Assembly (NCBI RefSeq): GCF_003702045.1
Contig: NZ_RBTP01000012.1
Location: 682,001-746,000 of the forward strand
Direction of reading: 5' to 3'
Length of the DNA stretch: 64,000 nt
Source of the DNA: Pseudomonas viridiflava
GTDB lineage: Bacteria; Pseudomonadota; Gammaproteobacteria; Pseudomonadales; Pseudomonadaceae
Position 1 is the stretch's first letter. The number at the start of each line of letters is the position of its first letter. The position numbers were made by a program, and so were the translations under genes. The notes below the pieces were generated by a model. The model was not told the DNA's origin, did not search any database, and saw nothing but the letters and a program-made list of their open reading frames with translations. This document shows positions 1 to 9,400 of the stretch, piece by piece.

Positions 1-2429
1 CAATTGCGCTGGGTGGCACTCCGGTGACAGGTCAGCAAAGCTCTACGCTTTCAGTAACCGGTGAAATTCGTTCGCTGGAGCAGCTGCGCCAGTTTCCCGT
101 GCAGTTGGCAAGTGGCGAGCGTGTGCCGCTGCAGGCCTTGGCGAAGGTGTCGGTCGCGCCGGTCGATCCGCCCGAGACGGCGGCCATCTATCAAGGACAG
201 CCAGCCGTGGTGCTGGCCGTTTCGATGCAGTCCGGGCTTAACGTTCAGGCCTTCGGCAAGGCGCTTCGCGCACGTCTGGGCGAACTTGAGCAGCAACTGC
301 CCGCCGGCTTTGCCTTGCACATCGTGACGTTTCAATCCGATGTGGTGCAGCACGAGATGAGCAAGATGTACCACGTCATGGCCGAAACCGTGGTGATCGT
401 CATGTGCGTGGTGATGTTGTTCCTGGGCTGGCGCACCGGGCTGGTGGTGGGGGCCATCGTACCGCTGACGATTCTGGCCACGCTGATCGTGATGCGCTCG
501 CTGGGCCTCGAACTGCAAACGGTGTCGATTGCGGCGATCATCCTTGCCCTCGGACTGTTGGTGGATAACGGCATTGTGATTGCCGAGGATATCGAGCGCC
601 GGTTGCACGCCGGTGAAGATCGCCGACAGGCCTGTGAAGACGCAGGGCGCACGCTGGCCGTTCCGTTGCTGACGTCGTCACTGGTGATCGTGCTAGCGTT
701 TTCGCCGTTCTTTCTCGGGCAAACCAGCACCAACGAATACTTGCGTTCGCTGGCTATCGTGCTGGCCACCACCCTGATCAGTTCCTGGCTGCTGAGCATC
801 ACCGTGACGCCGCTGCTGTGCTTTTACTTCGCCAAAACGCCGACAGTTCACGAAAACGCATCAGGGGCAGACGACTACACGTCGGCCGTGTACCGCGGTT
901 ACCGAACGATCATCGAGCGATTGCTCAACCACCCGTTCGTTTTTCTGGGCAGCATGCTCGGTTTGCTGGCAGGTGCGGTCGTGGTGCTGACTCAGGTTCC
1001 CTATGATTTTCTGCCCAAGTCGGACCGGTTGCAGTTTCAGATTCCGCTGACCATGCAACCGGGCAGCAGCGCGACCGATACCCTGCAAACCGTGCGGGAT
1101 ATCAGCCAGTGGCTGAGCGATGACCGGGACGTGGTCGACAGCATCGGTTATGTCGCCGATGGCGGTCCGCGCATCGTGCTGGGGCTCAATCCACCGCTGC
1201 CAGCCCCGGATATCGCCTACTTCACCGTCAGCGTGCGAGAAGGGGCCGATGTGGATGCCGTGATCGCCAGAGCGCGGCGCTTTCTGTTGCAGCAACACCC
1301 GGAAGCCCAGGCGCAGCCCAAGCGTTTTTCAATGGGGACTACCGAGGCCGGTGTTGCGATCTACCGGATCATCGGTCCTGACGAGCAGGTTCTGCGCCAG
1401 GCTGCCGGTCAACTTGAAGAGGCGCTGTCGGCGCTGCCCGGTACTGTGGACGTGCAGGACGACTGGCGTACCCGGTTGCTGCGCTACGACGTGGTGGTCG
1501 ATCCGTACAAGGCGCGCCTCGCTGGCGTCGGCAGCGAAGACATTGCTCAGGCCTTGCAACTGCGCAACGGCGAGCTTTCCGTGTCCTCGATGCAGGACGG
1601 CGAAACGACCGTGGCGCTGGTCGCCCGCGAAAGGGCGAACGGCAGTCTGGCTTGCACTGATCTGGACAGCAGCTATGTCTACTCTGCATCGGGTTCAGGC
1701 CCTTTGCCGCTGTCGGCCGTTGCGTCTCTGGAGCCCCAGTCGCAAGCCTCTACGCTGCTGCGCAGAGACATGGAGCGCGCTATCACGGTGATCGGACACA
1801 ATCCGTCGATGACGGCGACAACGATTGTCGAGCGTCTGGCGCCACAGGTCGCGGCCCTGCACCTGCCGGCGGGTTATCGCATCGAACTGGGTGGTGAAAT
1901 ACAGGACTCCGCCGAGGCCAATCAGGCGTTGTTGCAGTACATGCCGCATGCGCTGGTGGGGATGCTGCTGCTGTTCATCTGGCAGTTCAATTCGTTTCGC
2001 AAGCTGTTGATCGTGATCGCCAGCGTGCCTTTCGTGCTGATCGGTGCGGCGTCAGCCTTGTTGCTGACCGGTTACCCGTTTGGCTTCATGGCCACGTTTG
2101 GCCTGCTGTCGTTGGCAGGCATCATCGTCAACAATGCCGTGCTGTTGCTGGAGCGGATCGATGTCGAACGACAACAGGGCGTGTCAGTGCGTGAAGCCGT
2201 CGTGAATGCCGCCGTGAAACGATTGAGGCCCATCGTGATGACCAAGCTGACCTGCATTATCGGCCTGGTTCCGTTGATGCTGTTTGCCGGCCCTTTATGG
2301 GAGGGCATGGCAATCACCATCATGGGCGGACTGGCCTTGGGCACCCTGGTGACCCTGGGCCTGATTCCCACGCTCTACTGGCTGTTGTTCGACAAATTGA
2401 AACCGGTCAGAAAAACCTCGGAAGCTTGA
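1..2429 (+). CDS. RND-family efflux transporter inner-membrane subunit (5' end outside window)
   Basis: The reading frame is already open at base 3, before the first GTG at 24, so the true start lies upstream of the window. The visible 809 residues or so cover roughly the C-terminal three quarters of an AcrB/MexB-like resistance-nodulation-division pump, which normally runs to about 1,000-1,050 residues. Seen here are a run of membrane segments with a GLLVDNGIVIAEDIERR stretch (the proton-relay helix region of HAE/HME pumps), a large periplasmic domain, then a second membrane block with LAGIIVNNAVLLLERID. Family knowledge makes it a proton-driven exporter acting with a periplasmic adaptor and an outer-membrane channel; the adaptor would be expected upstream. 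The substrate cannot be told from sequence. The gene ends at TGA 2427-2429, beside a short hairpin. Confidence 0.9.
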   Translation, partial: IALGGTPVTGQQSSTLSVTGEIRSLEQLRQFPVQLASGERVPLQALAKVSVAPVDPPETAAIYQGQPAVVLAVSMQSGLNVQAFGKALRARLGELEQQLPAGFALHIVTFQSDVVQHEMSKMYHVMAETVVIVMCVVMLFLGWRTGLVVGAIVPLTILATLIVMRSLGLELQTVSIAAIILALGLLVDNGIVIAEDIERRLHAGEDRRQACEDAGRTLAVPLLTSSLVIVLAFSPFFLGQTSTNEYLRSLAIVLATTLISSWLLSITVTPLLCFYFAKTPTVHENASGADDYTSAVYRGYRTIIERLLNHPFVFLGSMLGLLAGAVVVLTQVPYDFLPKSDRLQFQIPLTMQPGSSATDTLQTVRDISQWLSDDRDVVDSIGYVADGGPRIVLGLNPPLPAPDIAYFTVSVREGADVDAVIARARRFLLQQHPEAQAQPKRFSMGTTEAGVAIYRIIGPDEQVLRQAAGQLEEALSALPGTVDVQDDWRTRLLRYDVVVDPYKARLAGVGSEDIAQALQLRNGELSVSSMQDGETTVALVARERANGSLACTDLDSSYVYSASGSGPLPLSAVASLEPQSQASTLLRRDMERAITVIGHNPSMTATTIVERLAPQVAALHLPAGYRIELGGEIQDSAEANQALLQYMPHALVGMLLLFIWQFNSFRKLLIVIASVPFVLIGAASALLLTGYPFGFMATFGLLSLAGIIVNNAVLLLERIDVERQQGVSVREAVVNAAVKRLRPIVMTKLTCIIGLVPLMLFAGPLWEGMAITIMGGLALGTLVTLGLIPTLYWLLFDKLKPVRKTSEA

Positions 2430-2434
2430 AACAG

Positions 2435-2450
2435 CGTCCTGCTCAGGACG
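2435..2450. terminator. short perfect hairpin between convergent RND gene and small ORF
   Basis: CGTCCT and AGGACG form a 6-bp stem with a 4-base GCTC loop just after the RND stop codon and over the stop of the small minus-strand frame. There is no downstream T-run, so intrinsic termination would be weak; it may only slow polymerase or protect a 3' end. Confidence 0.3.
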
Positions 2451-2526
2451 GCGGTATCGTCCCGAGCAGGCCGATTGCAATCGTGAATGCCAGAAAAGCC
2501 AGTAAACCCAATGCCATCTTGCCCAT
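2443..2526 (-). CDS. candidate 27-residue hydrophobic membrane peptide
   Basis: Reading the minus strand from ATG 2526 gives a 27-residue peptide starting MGKMALGLLAFLAF and ending GTIPPS before TGA. Nearly all of it is one hydrophobic helix, long enough to cross a membrane once. An AGAGG ribosome-binding site lies 6 bases upstream of the ATG. It is convergent with the RND gene and lies downstream of the MocR gene on the same strand, separated by about 110 bases. Nothing shows expression. It resembles the many single-helix small proteins of bacteria, but no specific family is recognised. It may equally be a chance frame. Confidence 0.4.
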   Translation of the reverse strand: MGKMALGLLAFLAFTIAIGLLGTIPPS

Positions 2527-2639
2527 GAGAACCTCTTCGTTGATCGGTGTGGATCGCAGGGCAATTATCGGACGCGGGTCAAATCTGGTACAGATTCAGA
2601 AAGCGTTAAAAAATAGAGATCAGTTTGCTGAGTAGGGTG

Positions 2640-4049
2640 TTAGAACGAGGCCAGAATCCGGCCCAGTGTCGCCATTGCCTGCTCACAGCGTTCGTCCCAA
2701 GGGCTGCCGTGGTTCAAGCGTGCGCAGTTGCGAAATCGCTGTGAGGGCGAAAAGATCGGGCCTGGAGCGAGGCTGATGCCTTGCGACAGCGCTTCTTGAA
2801 ACAGCTGAAGTGAATCCACCCGTTCAGGAAACTCGAACCACAGAAAATAGCCGCCGACCGGTTTGGTCACGCGAGTGCCTGCCGGAAAATAGCGAGCGGC
2901 TGCGGCGAGCATGGCGCCCTGTTGAATTTCCAGCGTATCGCGCAGCTTGCGCAGGTGCCGGTCATAGCCGCCATGATTGAGGTAGTCGGCAATGGCGGCC
3001 TGAGCGGGGACGGAGGGTGAAAGGGTGGTCATGAGTTTCAGGCGATTGATCTGCTCGGCATAACGCCCGCCTGCTACCCAACCGATCCGGTAGCCGGGTG
3101 CAAGCGTCTTGGCAAACGAGCCGCAATGCATGACCCGTCCGCTACGATCCAGGCTCTTGACCGGCTGCGGCGCGGTGCTCCCGAAATAAAGCTCTGCATA
3201 CACGTCGTCTTCGATGAGCGGGACGTCATGGGTTTCCAGCAATTGGTACAACCGCGCCTTCTTTTCCTGAGTCAGGCTGGCCCCCAGCGGGTTCTGAAAA
3301 CTACTCATGAACCAGCAGGCCTTGATCGGCAGACGGTTGAGGCTGTCTTGCAGCGAATCGAGGTCCACGCCATCACGGGGGTGCACAGGAATTTCGACAG
3401 CCTTCAGTTTCAGGCGCTCCAGTACTTGCAGGCACGCATAGAAAGCGGGGGCCTCAATCGCGACCAGATCGCCCGGTTCGGTGACGCATTGCAGGCACAG
3501 ATTCAGCGCTTCCATCGCCCCGTTGGTGATCACCAGTTCCTGTGTTGGCAGGCGCACACCGCTGATCATGTAGCGCAACGCGATTTGTCGGCGCAGTTCA
3601 GCGTTGCCTGTGGTCATGTCACTGATAATGGTTGCCGGGGTTAGCGTACGCACGGCCACGCTCATGGATTTCGCCAGGCGGGGCAAGGGGTAGAGGTGCG
3701 GGCTGGGAAACGCCGAACCGAACGGAACCGTCTCGGGATCCTTGAGTGAAGCCAGCACCGAAAAAATCAGATCGCTGACGCTCACTTCGGTGCCTTCGCT
3801 GACATGCCTGACCAGATCGGGCTCGGTCATGGTCTGAGGGCCATACTCGCGCACGTAATACCCCGAACGGGCGCGTGCCTGAATCAGGCCTTTGTCTTCA
3901 AGCAGGTAATAGGCTTTGAAAACGGTCGTAGGGCTGACCGAATACGTACGACTCGCGACCCGCACGGACGGGACCTTTTCGCCCGGCGGTAGAATTCCGT
4001 TGCGGATCATTTCAGCGATATCGGCGGCGAATTTTTCGTAGCGTTTCAT
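2640..4049 (-). CDS. MocR/PdxR-type regulator: GntR winged helix fused to aminotransferase-like domain
   Basis: The N-terminal 70 residues are a GntR winged helix (GEKVPSVRVASRTYSVSPTTVFKAY). The following 390 or so are a fold-type I aminotransferase domain: ITNGAMEALNL, the NPLG motif, IEDDVYAEL, and SFAKTLAPGYRIGW with the lysine expected to hold pyridoxal phosphate as an aldimine. This is the MocR layout; such proteins usually regulate vitamin B6, GABA, taurine or amino-acid genes using PLP as co-effector, and rarely act as true aminotransferases. The start at ATG 4049 (MKRYEKFA) was preferred because family members begin close to the winged helix; ATG 4058 and TTG 4061 are also in frame and none has a clear ribosome site. 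The target is unknown. A degenerate copy of the lysine-motif region sits at 4390-4513. Confidence 0.88.
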   Translation of the reverse strand: MKRYEKFAADIAEMIRNGILPPGEKVPSVRVASRTYSVSPTTVFKAYYLLEDKGLIQARARSGYYVREYGPQTMTEPDLVRHVSEGTEVSVSDLIFSVLASLKDPETVPFGSAFPSPHLYPLPRLAKSMSVAVRTLTPATIISDMTTGNAELRRQIALRYMISGVRLPTQELVITNGAMEALNLCLQCVTEPGDLVAIEAPAFYACLQVLERLKLKAVEIPVHPRDGVDLDSLQDSLNRLPIKACWFMSSFQNPLGASLTQEKKARLYQLLETHDVPLIEDDVYAELYFGSTAPQPVKSLDRSGRVMHCGSFAKTLAPGYRIGWVAGGRYAEQINRLKLMTTLSPSVPAQAAIADYLNHGGYDRHLRKLRDTLEIQQGAMLAAAARYFPAGTRVTKPVGGYFLWFEFPERVDSLQLFQEALSQGISLAPGPIFSPSQRFRNCARLNHGSPWDERCEQAMATLGRILASF

Positions 4050-4389
4050 AGGGGGCATCAAGACGGCGGCCGCTGCATGATGCGTGAAAGCGGACGCAGG
4101 TGACAGCGTTCCGCGTGCCTGAAAGCAAGCCGGCTCTGGCGGCTATCGTTGCGCGGGTAAGCGTGCCTTCGCCAGATTTGGCAAGGCCGGGCCTGTCTCG
4201 TTATCTGGAAAAATAGAAATAGGGGCGGCGCAGCCGATATTTCGTTTAGACACTAAAGCTTTTACGTTTTTCGCCGAACCCTTGAGAGGCCCGATCCAAA
4301 GCGGTCAGGACGTTTTTTCTCATGGAAGGCAGATGAAGACCTCGCTTTTTTTACTCACCGTTTCTGTGGTCTGTGTCTACAGCATGCCG
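4050..4389. other. gene-free stretch upstream of MocR gene
   Basis: About 340 bases with no credible gene. It holds the 5' region of the minus-strand MocR gene and an AT-richer patch around 4200-4275. No clear promoter or terminator could be picked out by eye. The short frames here lack ribosome sites and family signals. Confidence 0.5.
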
Positions 4390-4513
4390 GCCTGCTGCCC
4401 AACCGATCCGGTAGCCGGGTGCAAGCGTCTTGGGAAACGATCCGCAATGCATGACCCGCCCGCTGCGATCCAGACTCTTGACCGGCTGCTGCGCAGTACT
4501 CCCGAAATAGAGC
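4390..4513 (-). pseudogene. 124-bp duplicated fragment of the MocR gene
   Basis: Bases 4390-4513 match 3069-3192 without gaps, with about 10 mismatches by eye (roughly 92 percent). On the minus strand the fragment encodes a version of the MocR PLP-lysine segment, CGSFPKTLAPGYRIGW, where the intact gene has SFAKT. No other part of the gene is recognisable around it. Several differences are silent, which suggests divergence from a once-functional copy, not a fresh duplication. It lies in the non-coding stretch between the MocR gene and tpsB and probably marks the edge of an old insertion, duplication or homologous exchange. Confidence 0.75.
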
Positions 4514-4612
4514 ATTGGCACTGAGAGGGCGATGGACGGTTACGGTTTTTGCGTAAATAAATCCTATTCGTTTCGGTACACCAAGGTTTTTTAAGGTCTC
4601 GGTAATAATCAT

Positions 4613-4663
4613 TTGTACGAAATTGTACGAATATTTGACGCCAGATTAGTGGCGAATTAATAT
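4613..4663 (+). promoter_or_regulatory. sigma70-like promoter for tpsB-tpsA with phased direct repeat and inverted repeat
   Basis: TTGACG at 4635-4640 and TAATAT at 4658-4663 are separated by exactly 17 bases, close to the sigma70 consensus. Immediately upstream, TTGTACGA occurs twice, at 4613-4620 and 4623-4630, a 10-bp period that puts both copies on the same face of the helix, as expected for an activator or dimeric regulator. An inverted repeat CGCCA-N6-TGGCG (4639-4654) overlaps the end of the -35 box and the spacer, a position suited to a repressor. The predicted start near 4670 leaves a leader of about 35 bases to the tpsB ribosome site. Confidence 0.6.
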
Positions 4664-4706
4664 CGCGGCCGAATTTAATATCAATATGATGTCGCAGGAG
4701 CGCGCC

Positions 4707-6404
4707 GTGCATCTTTTCGCTTTAAGATCGGCCGTGCTGGCGCTGCTTGCCGTCGCACCACTGTTCACCTTCGCCGCCACCACACCCGGCGAGCAGGACC
4801 TCATCCGTGATCGTCAGGATCGTCTTCTTGAAGAGCAGCGCCGTCGACTTGAAGACCTTAAGGATCTGCCGGGCAAGCAGGCCGCACCTGCTGCTCCGGT
4901 CTCGCCTGCCGACACACGCTGTTTCACGATCGATCGCATCGAGCTTAAAGGCGCGAATTCGCTTTCAGCCGCTGAGCGCGACAACCTGATCAAGCCTTAT
5001 ATCGGTCAATGCCTGGGCGTTCCCCAGCTCAACGAGCTGCTCAAGGTCATCACCGATCGCTACATCGAAAAAGGTCTGGTGACCACGCGCGCTTATCTGC
5101 CGCAGCAGGATCTGTCCAAGGGCGACCTGCAGGTGCTGGTGATTGAAGGCAAGCTCGAGAAGCTGCGTGGCGATGCCGACAGCGGCCTGTCGGCGCGTGA
5201 GCTGGCGATGACCTTCCCCGGTGAGGAAGGCACGATGGTCAACCTGCGCGAGATCGAGCAGATGGTCGATCAGCTCAACCGCCTGCCGTCCAATCAGGCG
5301 CAGATGGAACTGACGCCCGGCAAGGCGGTGGGTGGCAGTGATGTGGTAGTCAAGAACTCGCCGCAAAAGCCGTGGCGAGCCACTCTGTCGCGTACTAACG
5401 AAGGTCAGCGCAGCACCGGTGAGCAGCAATGGAATGCGGGGCTTGAGTGGGATAACCCTCTGGGCTTGGCTGATCAGTTCAGCCTGCGCGGCGGACACGA
5501 TGCCATCAGCGATCGCCAGAAAGCCTCTCGCAATGCCTCGCTGTCGTACAGCATGCCCTGGGGCTGGTGGACTTTCAGCTACCTGTACAGCACCAGTGAA
5601 TATCGTTCGGTGGCCCAGGCGTCCAATATCGATTTCAAGCAGGACGGCTACAGCCAGAACCATCAGTTCAGGGCTGAACGGGTCGTGCATCGTGATGCAT
5701 TGAGCAAGACGTCGCTCAATGCCGGTCTGGCGTACCTGCGGACCAACAACTATGTAGAAGACAGCAAGCTGGCACTCAGCAGCAACCGCATCACTGAGGC
5801 ACAGTTCGGCATCAACCACGGCCGCCGGATAGGCTCTGTGTTCCTCAACATCGACCTGGGCATGCAGCAGGGCATTGGTGCGCTGGATGCCCAGGGCAAT
5901 CATGATCCGGGGCCAGGCCAGGCCGATGCACGCTATCGCAAATACACCGGCACCCTCAGCTACCTGCAACCGTTTCAGTTATGGGGCGAGAAGCTGACGT
6001 TCACCAGCCTGGCCACCGGGCAGCGCAGTGAAGACGTGCTGTTCAGCCCGCAGCGCCAGAGCCTTGGCGGCTCGTCGTCGGTGCGCGGTTACAAGGATCA
6101 GTTTCTGTCGGGTGACAGTGGCGGCTACTGGCGCAACGAAGTGCGTCTGAGCCGTCCGGTCACTCTCGACTGGATGCGGCCGGTCTTCGCCGAGTATGGC
6201 GCTGCGGCTGGTTACGATCAGGGCGTGATTCGTGGCGACCGTTACAACGGCGATCAGCATGGTCGCCTGTCCAGCAATTCGTTCGAACTGTTTACCCGTG
6301 GTCAGCATGTCGCCGCATCAGTGACCTTTGCCCGCTCTCTGGAACGTCCCGACGTGATCGAGCGTGAATCGCCTATCTACTTCCGTGTGGATTTCTTCCT
6401 GTAA
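4707..6404 (+). CDS. TpsB outer-membrane transporter of a two-partner secretion system (CdiB/FhaC/ShlB family)
   Basis: This is the outer-membrane beta-barrel that exports the TpsA exoprotein encoded just downstream. After a hydrophobic signal peptide (LRSAVLALLAVAPLFTFA) comes a charged, coiled-coil-prone stretch rich in Arg, Glu and Leu. Then come POTRA-type modules starting near CFTIDRIELKGANSL and a 350-residue barrel ending in the aromatic terminus YFRVDFFL, as outer-membrane proteins do. The barrel contains a VRGYKDQFLSGDSG motif, the conserved plug-loop VRGY element of the Omp85/TpsB superfamily. GTG 4707 was chosen as start because CAGGAG lies 6 bases before it and the signal peptide follows at once; ATG 4686 is in frame, would give 572 residues, but has no ribosome site. 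The length (565 residues) is normal for the family. TpsA begins 39 bases downstream, so the two are surely cotranscribed. Confidence 0.93.
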   Translation: MHLFALRSAVLALLAVAPLFTFAATTPGEQDLIRDRQDRLLEEQRRRLEDLKDLPGKQAAPAAPVSPADTRCFTIDRIELKGANSLSAAERDNLIKPYIGQCLGVPQLNELLKVITDRYIEKGLVTTRAYLPQQDLSKGDLQVLVIEGKLEKLRGDADSGLSARELAMTFPGEEGTMVNLREIEQMVDQLNRLPSNQAQMELTPGKAVGGSDVVVKNSPQKPWRATLSRTNEGQRSTGEQQWNAGLEWDNPLGLADQFSLRGGHDAISDRQKASRNASLSYSMPWGWWTFSYLYSTSEYRSVAQASNIDFKQDGYSQNHQFRAERVVHRDALSKTSLNAGLAYLRTNNYVEDSKLALSSNRITEAQFGINHGRRIGSVFLNIDLGMQQGIGALDAQGNHDPGPGQADARYRKYTGTLSYLQPFQLWGEKLTFTSLATGQRSEDVLFSPQRQSLGGSSSVRGYKDQFLSGDSGGYWRNEVRLSRPVTLDWMRPVFAEYGAAAGYDQGVIRGDRYNGDQHGRLSSNSFELFTRGQHVAASVTFARSLERPDVIERESPIYFRVDFFL

Positions 6405-6443
6405 CCCAGCCTTTTTCATCTTTCCCGTTTCGAGGTCACTTAA

Positions 6444-9400
6444 ATGGACGTTCACCAGTTGGCTCTGCTCGCCCGTCAGCCCTCCGCGGCATTGACCGAG
6501 CGCCAGCATTTTTGGGGAATGCCCAAGCGTGGCCTTGCGCTGATTCTGGCTAATGCCCTGTTCTGGCAGCCGCTGCTAGTTCAGGCAGAAGGCATCGCGG
6601 TCAGTGGCACGGGGACCACGCTGGGTCAGGCGGGCAATGGCGTGCCCATCATCAACATCGCCACGCCCAATGCCAGCGGCCTGTCGCACAACCAGTTCCA
6701 GCAGTACAACGTCGACAGCCAGGGCGTGATCCTCAACAACTCGACCAACCAGACCCAGAGCACCCAACTGGGCGGGATCATCGTCGGTAACTCCAACCTG
6801 CGTGGCACCGCGGCCAATACGATTCTCAACGAAGTGGTGGGCGCCAATGCCAGCCAGCTCAGGGGTTACACGGAAGTGGCGGGGCAGGCGGCACGCGTCA
6901 TCGTCGCCAACCCGTATGGCATCAGTTGCAACGGTTGCGGGTTCATCAACACGCCGCAGGTCACGCTGACCACCGGCAAGCCGATTCTGGATGGCAATGG
7001 TCAATTGCAGCGCTTCAACGTTCAGGGCGGCAGCATCTCGATTGACGGCGTGGGGCTGAATGCCGACAACGTCGACCAGTTCGACATCATCACCCGCAGT
7101 GCGAAGATCAACGCCGAACTGCACGCCAAACGCCTCAACGTCATCACCGGCCGCAACGACGTCGATGCACAGACCCTGAATCCGACGGCACTGGCAGACG
7201 ACGGCAGCAGCAAACCGGAACTGGCGATCGACAGCTCGGCCCTGGGCGGCATGTACGCCGGTGCCATCCGGCTGGTCGGTACCGAAGCGGGCGTTGGCGT
7301 CAGGCTCGCCGGAGACCTGGCGGCCAGCGGCGGCGATATCCAGATCGATGCCAACGGCCACCTCAACGTCATGCAGGTGGCGGCGAGCGGGGCAGTAAAC
7401 GTTCGAGCCAACACCGCAGAGGTCAACGGGCCGGTGTACGCCGGTTCCTCTCTGGCGATGACCACCGGCGGCGACCTTACAACGCGACAGAACGTCGCTG
7501 CCCGCGATGCACTGACCCTGTCCGCTGGCGGCCAATTGCGTAATTCGGCCGTAATCGAAGCGGGCGTCAATGCAGACAACAGCCGCAACGCTTCGGGCGA
7601 TGTGACCCTGGCGGCCAACGACCTGACCAACAGCGGCAGCATCACCGCCAGCCGCGCCTTGCAGGCTACTGTTACTCAGACGCTGAACAACCAGGGCGCC
7701 ACGCTTAACGGCCAGGCCAGCGCATGGGTTGCTGCGGGCGTGATCGACAACCGTCAGTCCGGGCGTATTCTGAGCCAGGGTGGCAACGCAGATATCAATG
7801 CCTCTCAAGTACTGAACGCACAGAGCGGGCTGATCAGCAGCAGCGGCAATCTGAACATCACCGCCCAAACGCTGGATAACAGCCAGCAAGGCAAACTGTC
7901 CAGCGGCGCTGTGTTGACTGCGCGCATCTCCGGCCAGGTGCTCAACCAGTTGGGCATCATCAACGCGGCAGGTGGCCTGCTGCTGAACACCGGCACCGTT
8001 GACAACCGCACCGGTGAAATCTCCAGCCTGGGCAGCCTGACAGCCACGGTAGGCCAGTTCGACAACAGCAGCAGCGGTCGCCTGTTGGCCAACGATACCC
8101 TGCAGCTGACGGCTGACACGCTGAACAACCAGAACGCTGGATCCGTGTCCGGGCAGCAGAACGTACAACTGACACTGGGACAACTGACCAACACCGGCAA
8201 GGGCAGCGTTTACGCTAGAAACAGCCTGGGCGTGAACGCCACCAGAGCCGTCAATAACGATCAGGGCGTGCTGCGCAGTGATGGCACCCTGAACCTGAGC
8301 GCGGCGAGCCTTGCCAGCAGCGGCGGCAGCGTCACCAGCGCCGGAACGGCCTCGATTACCACCACTGCAGCCGCCGTCAACCAGGGCGGACAGATTCTCA
8401 GTGATGCCAGCCTGACGTTGACCAGCGGTTCGCTGGACAACAGTCAGAGCGGTCGCATTGCGGCGAACGGCGTGACCGTCACCACGGGCGCATTCGACAA
8501 CCACAAGGACGGCCGTCTTACCAGCACCGGCACCCTTGGGCTGACTGCCGCTCAGGTCAACAACACCGAGGCGGGCCGGATCGCCAGCGCCATGGCCCTG
8601 ACGGCGGTGGTCACCGGCCTTGATCAGACCAATGATGGTCGGCTTTATAGCAACAGTGATGTCAGCCTCGATCTGAATAACGGTGTGCTGAACAACCAGG
8701 ATGGATTGATCAACGCACCCGGTCAGTTGCTGCTGAAAAACCTCAATGTGGTGAACAACCAGAGCGGCGAAATTTCCAGTGCGAATGGTTTCTCGCTGGT
8801 GGCCACTTCGTTGGACAACACCGAAGGTTCGGTGCTAAGCGACAAGGCGTTGATCCTTCGCGTCAACCGGTTGCTGACCAACCTGCGCGGGATGGTATCT
8901 GCCAATGGCCTCGAGCTGCACGCGGCAACCCTGAACAACCAGAACGCGGAAATTTCCAGCCTCGGGGCGCTCACAGCAACGGTCGGCCAGTTCGATAATA
9001 GCCAGAAAGGCCGTTTGATGGCCAACGGCGCGTTGTTGCTGACGGCAGACAGTTTCGACAACCAGGCCAACGGCGTGGTCTCCGGGCAGCAATCCGTCCA
9101 GTTGAATCTCGGTGAATTGACCAATACCGGCAGCGGTCGGATTTACGGCAAAAACAGCCTGGGTTTCAACATTGCCGGTGCATTGAACAATGAACAGGGC
9201 GTAATCCGCAGCGATGGCACGTTGTCCCTGACGGCCGCATCGCTGAACAACACCAGCGGCAGTATTTCCAGTGCGCAAACCGCTACGATTACTGCCACCG
9301 GAGCTGCGGTCAATAACGGCGGTGAGGTGCTGAGCGACGCCAGTCTTAAGCTCACGACAGGTCGTCTCGATAACGCCCGCAAAGGGCGAATTGCCGGTAA

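Noticed and set aside
4377..4712. Minus-strand frame of 111 codons upstream of tpsB
   Set aside because: It runs through the MocR duplicate in the wrong frame and across the tps promoter; it has no ribosome site or family similarity.
4965..5969. Minus-strand frame of 334 codons opposite tpsB
   Set aside because: It lies fully within the well-supported transporter gene, with no ribosome site and no recognisable domain.
6576..8504. Minus-strand open frame of 642 codons inside tpsA
   Set aside because: It mirrors the regular GC-rich repeat codons of tpsA, has no family signal, and the plus strand is plainly the coding one. Similar antisense frames at 8835-9614, 11169-12131 and 17930-19321 were dropped for the same reason.
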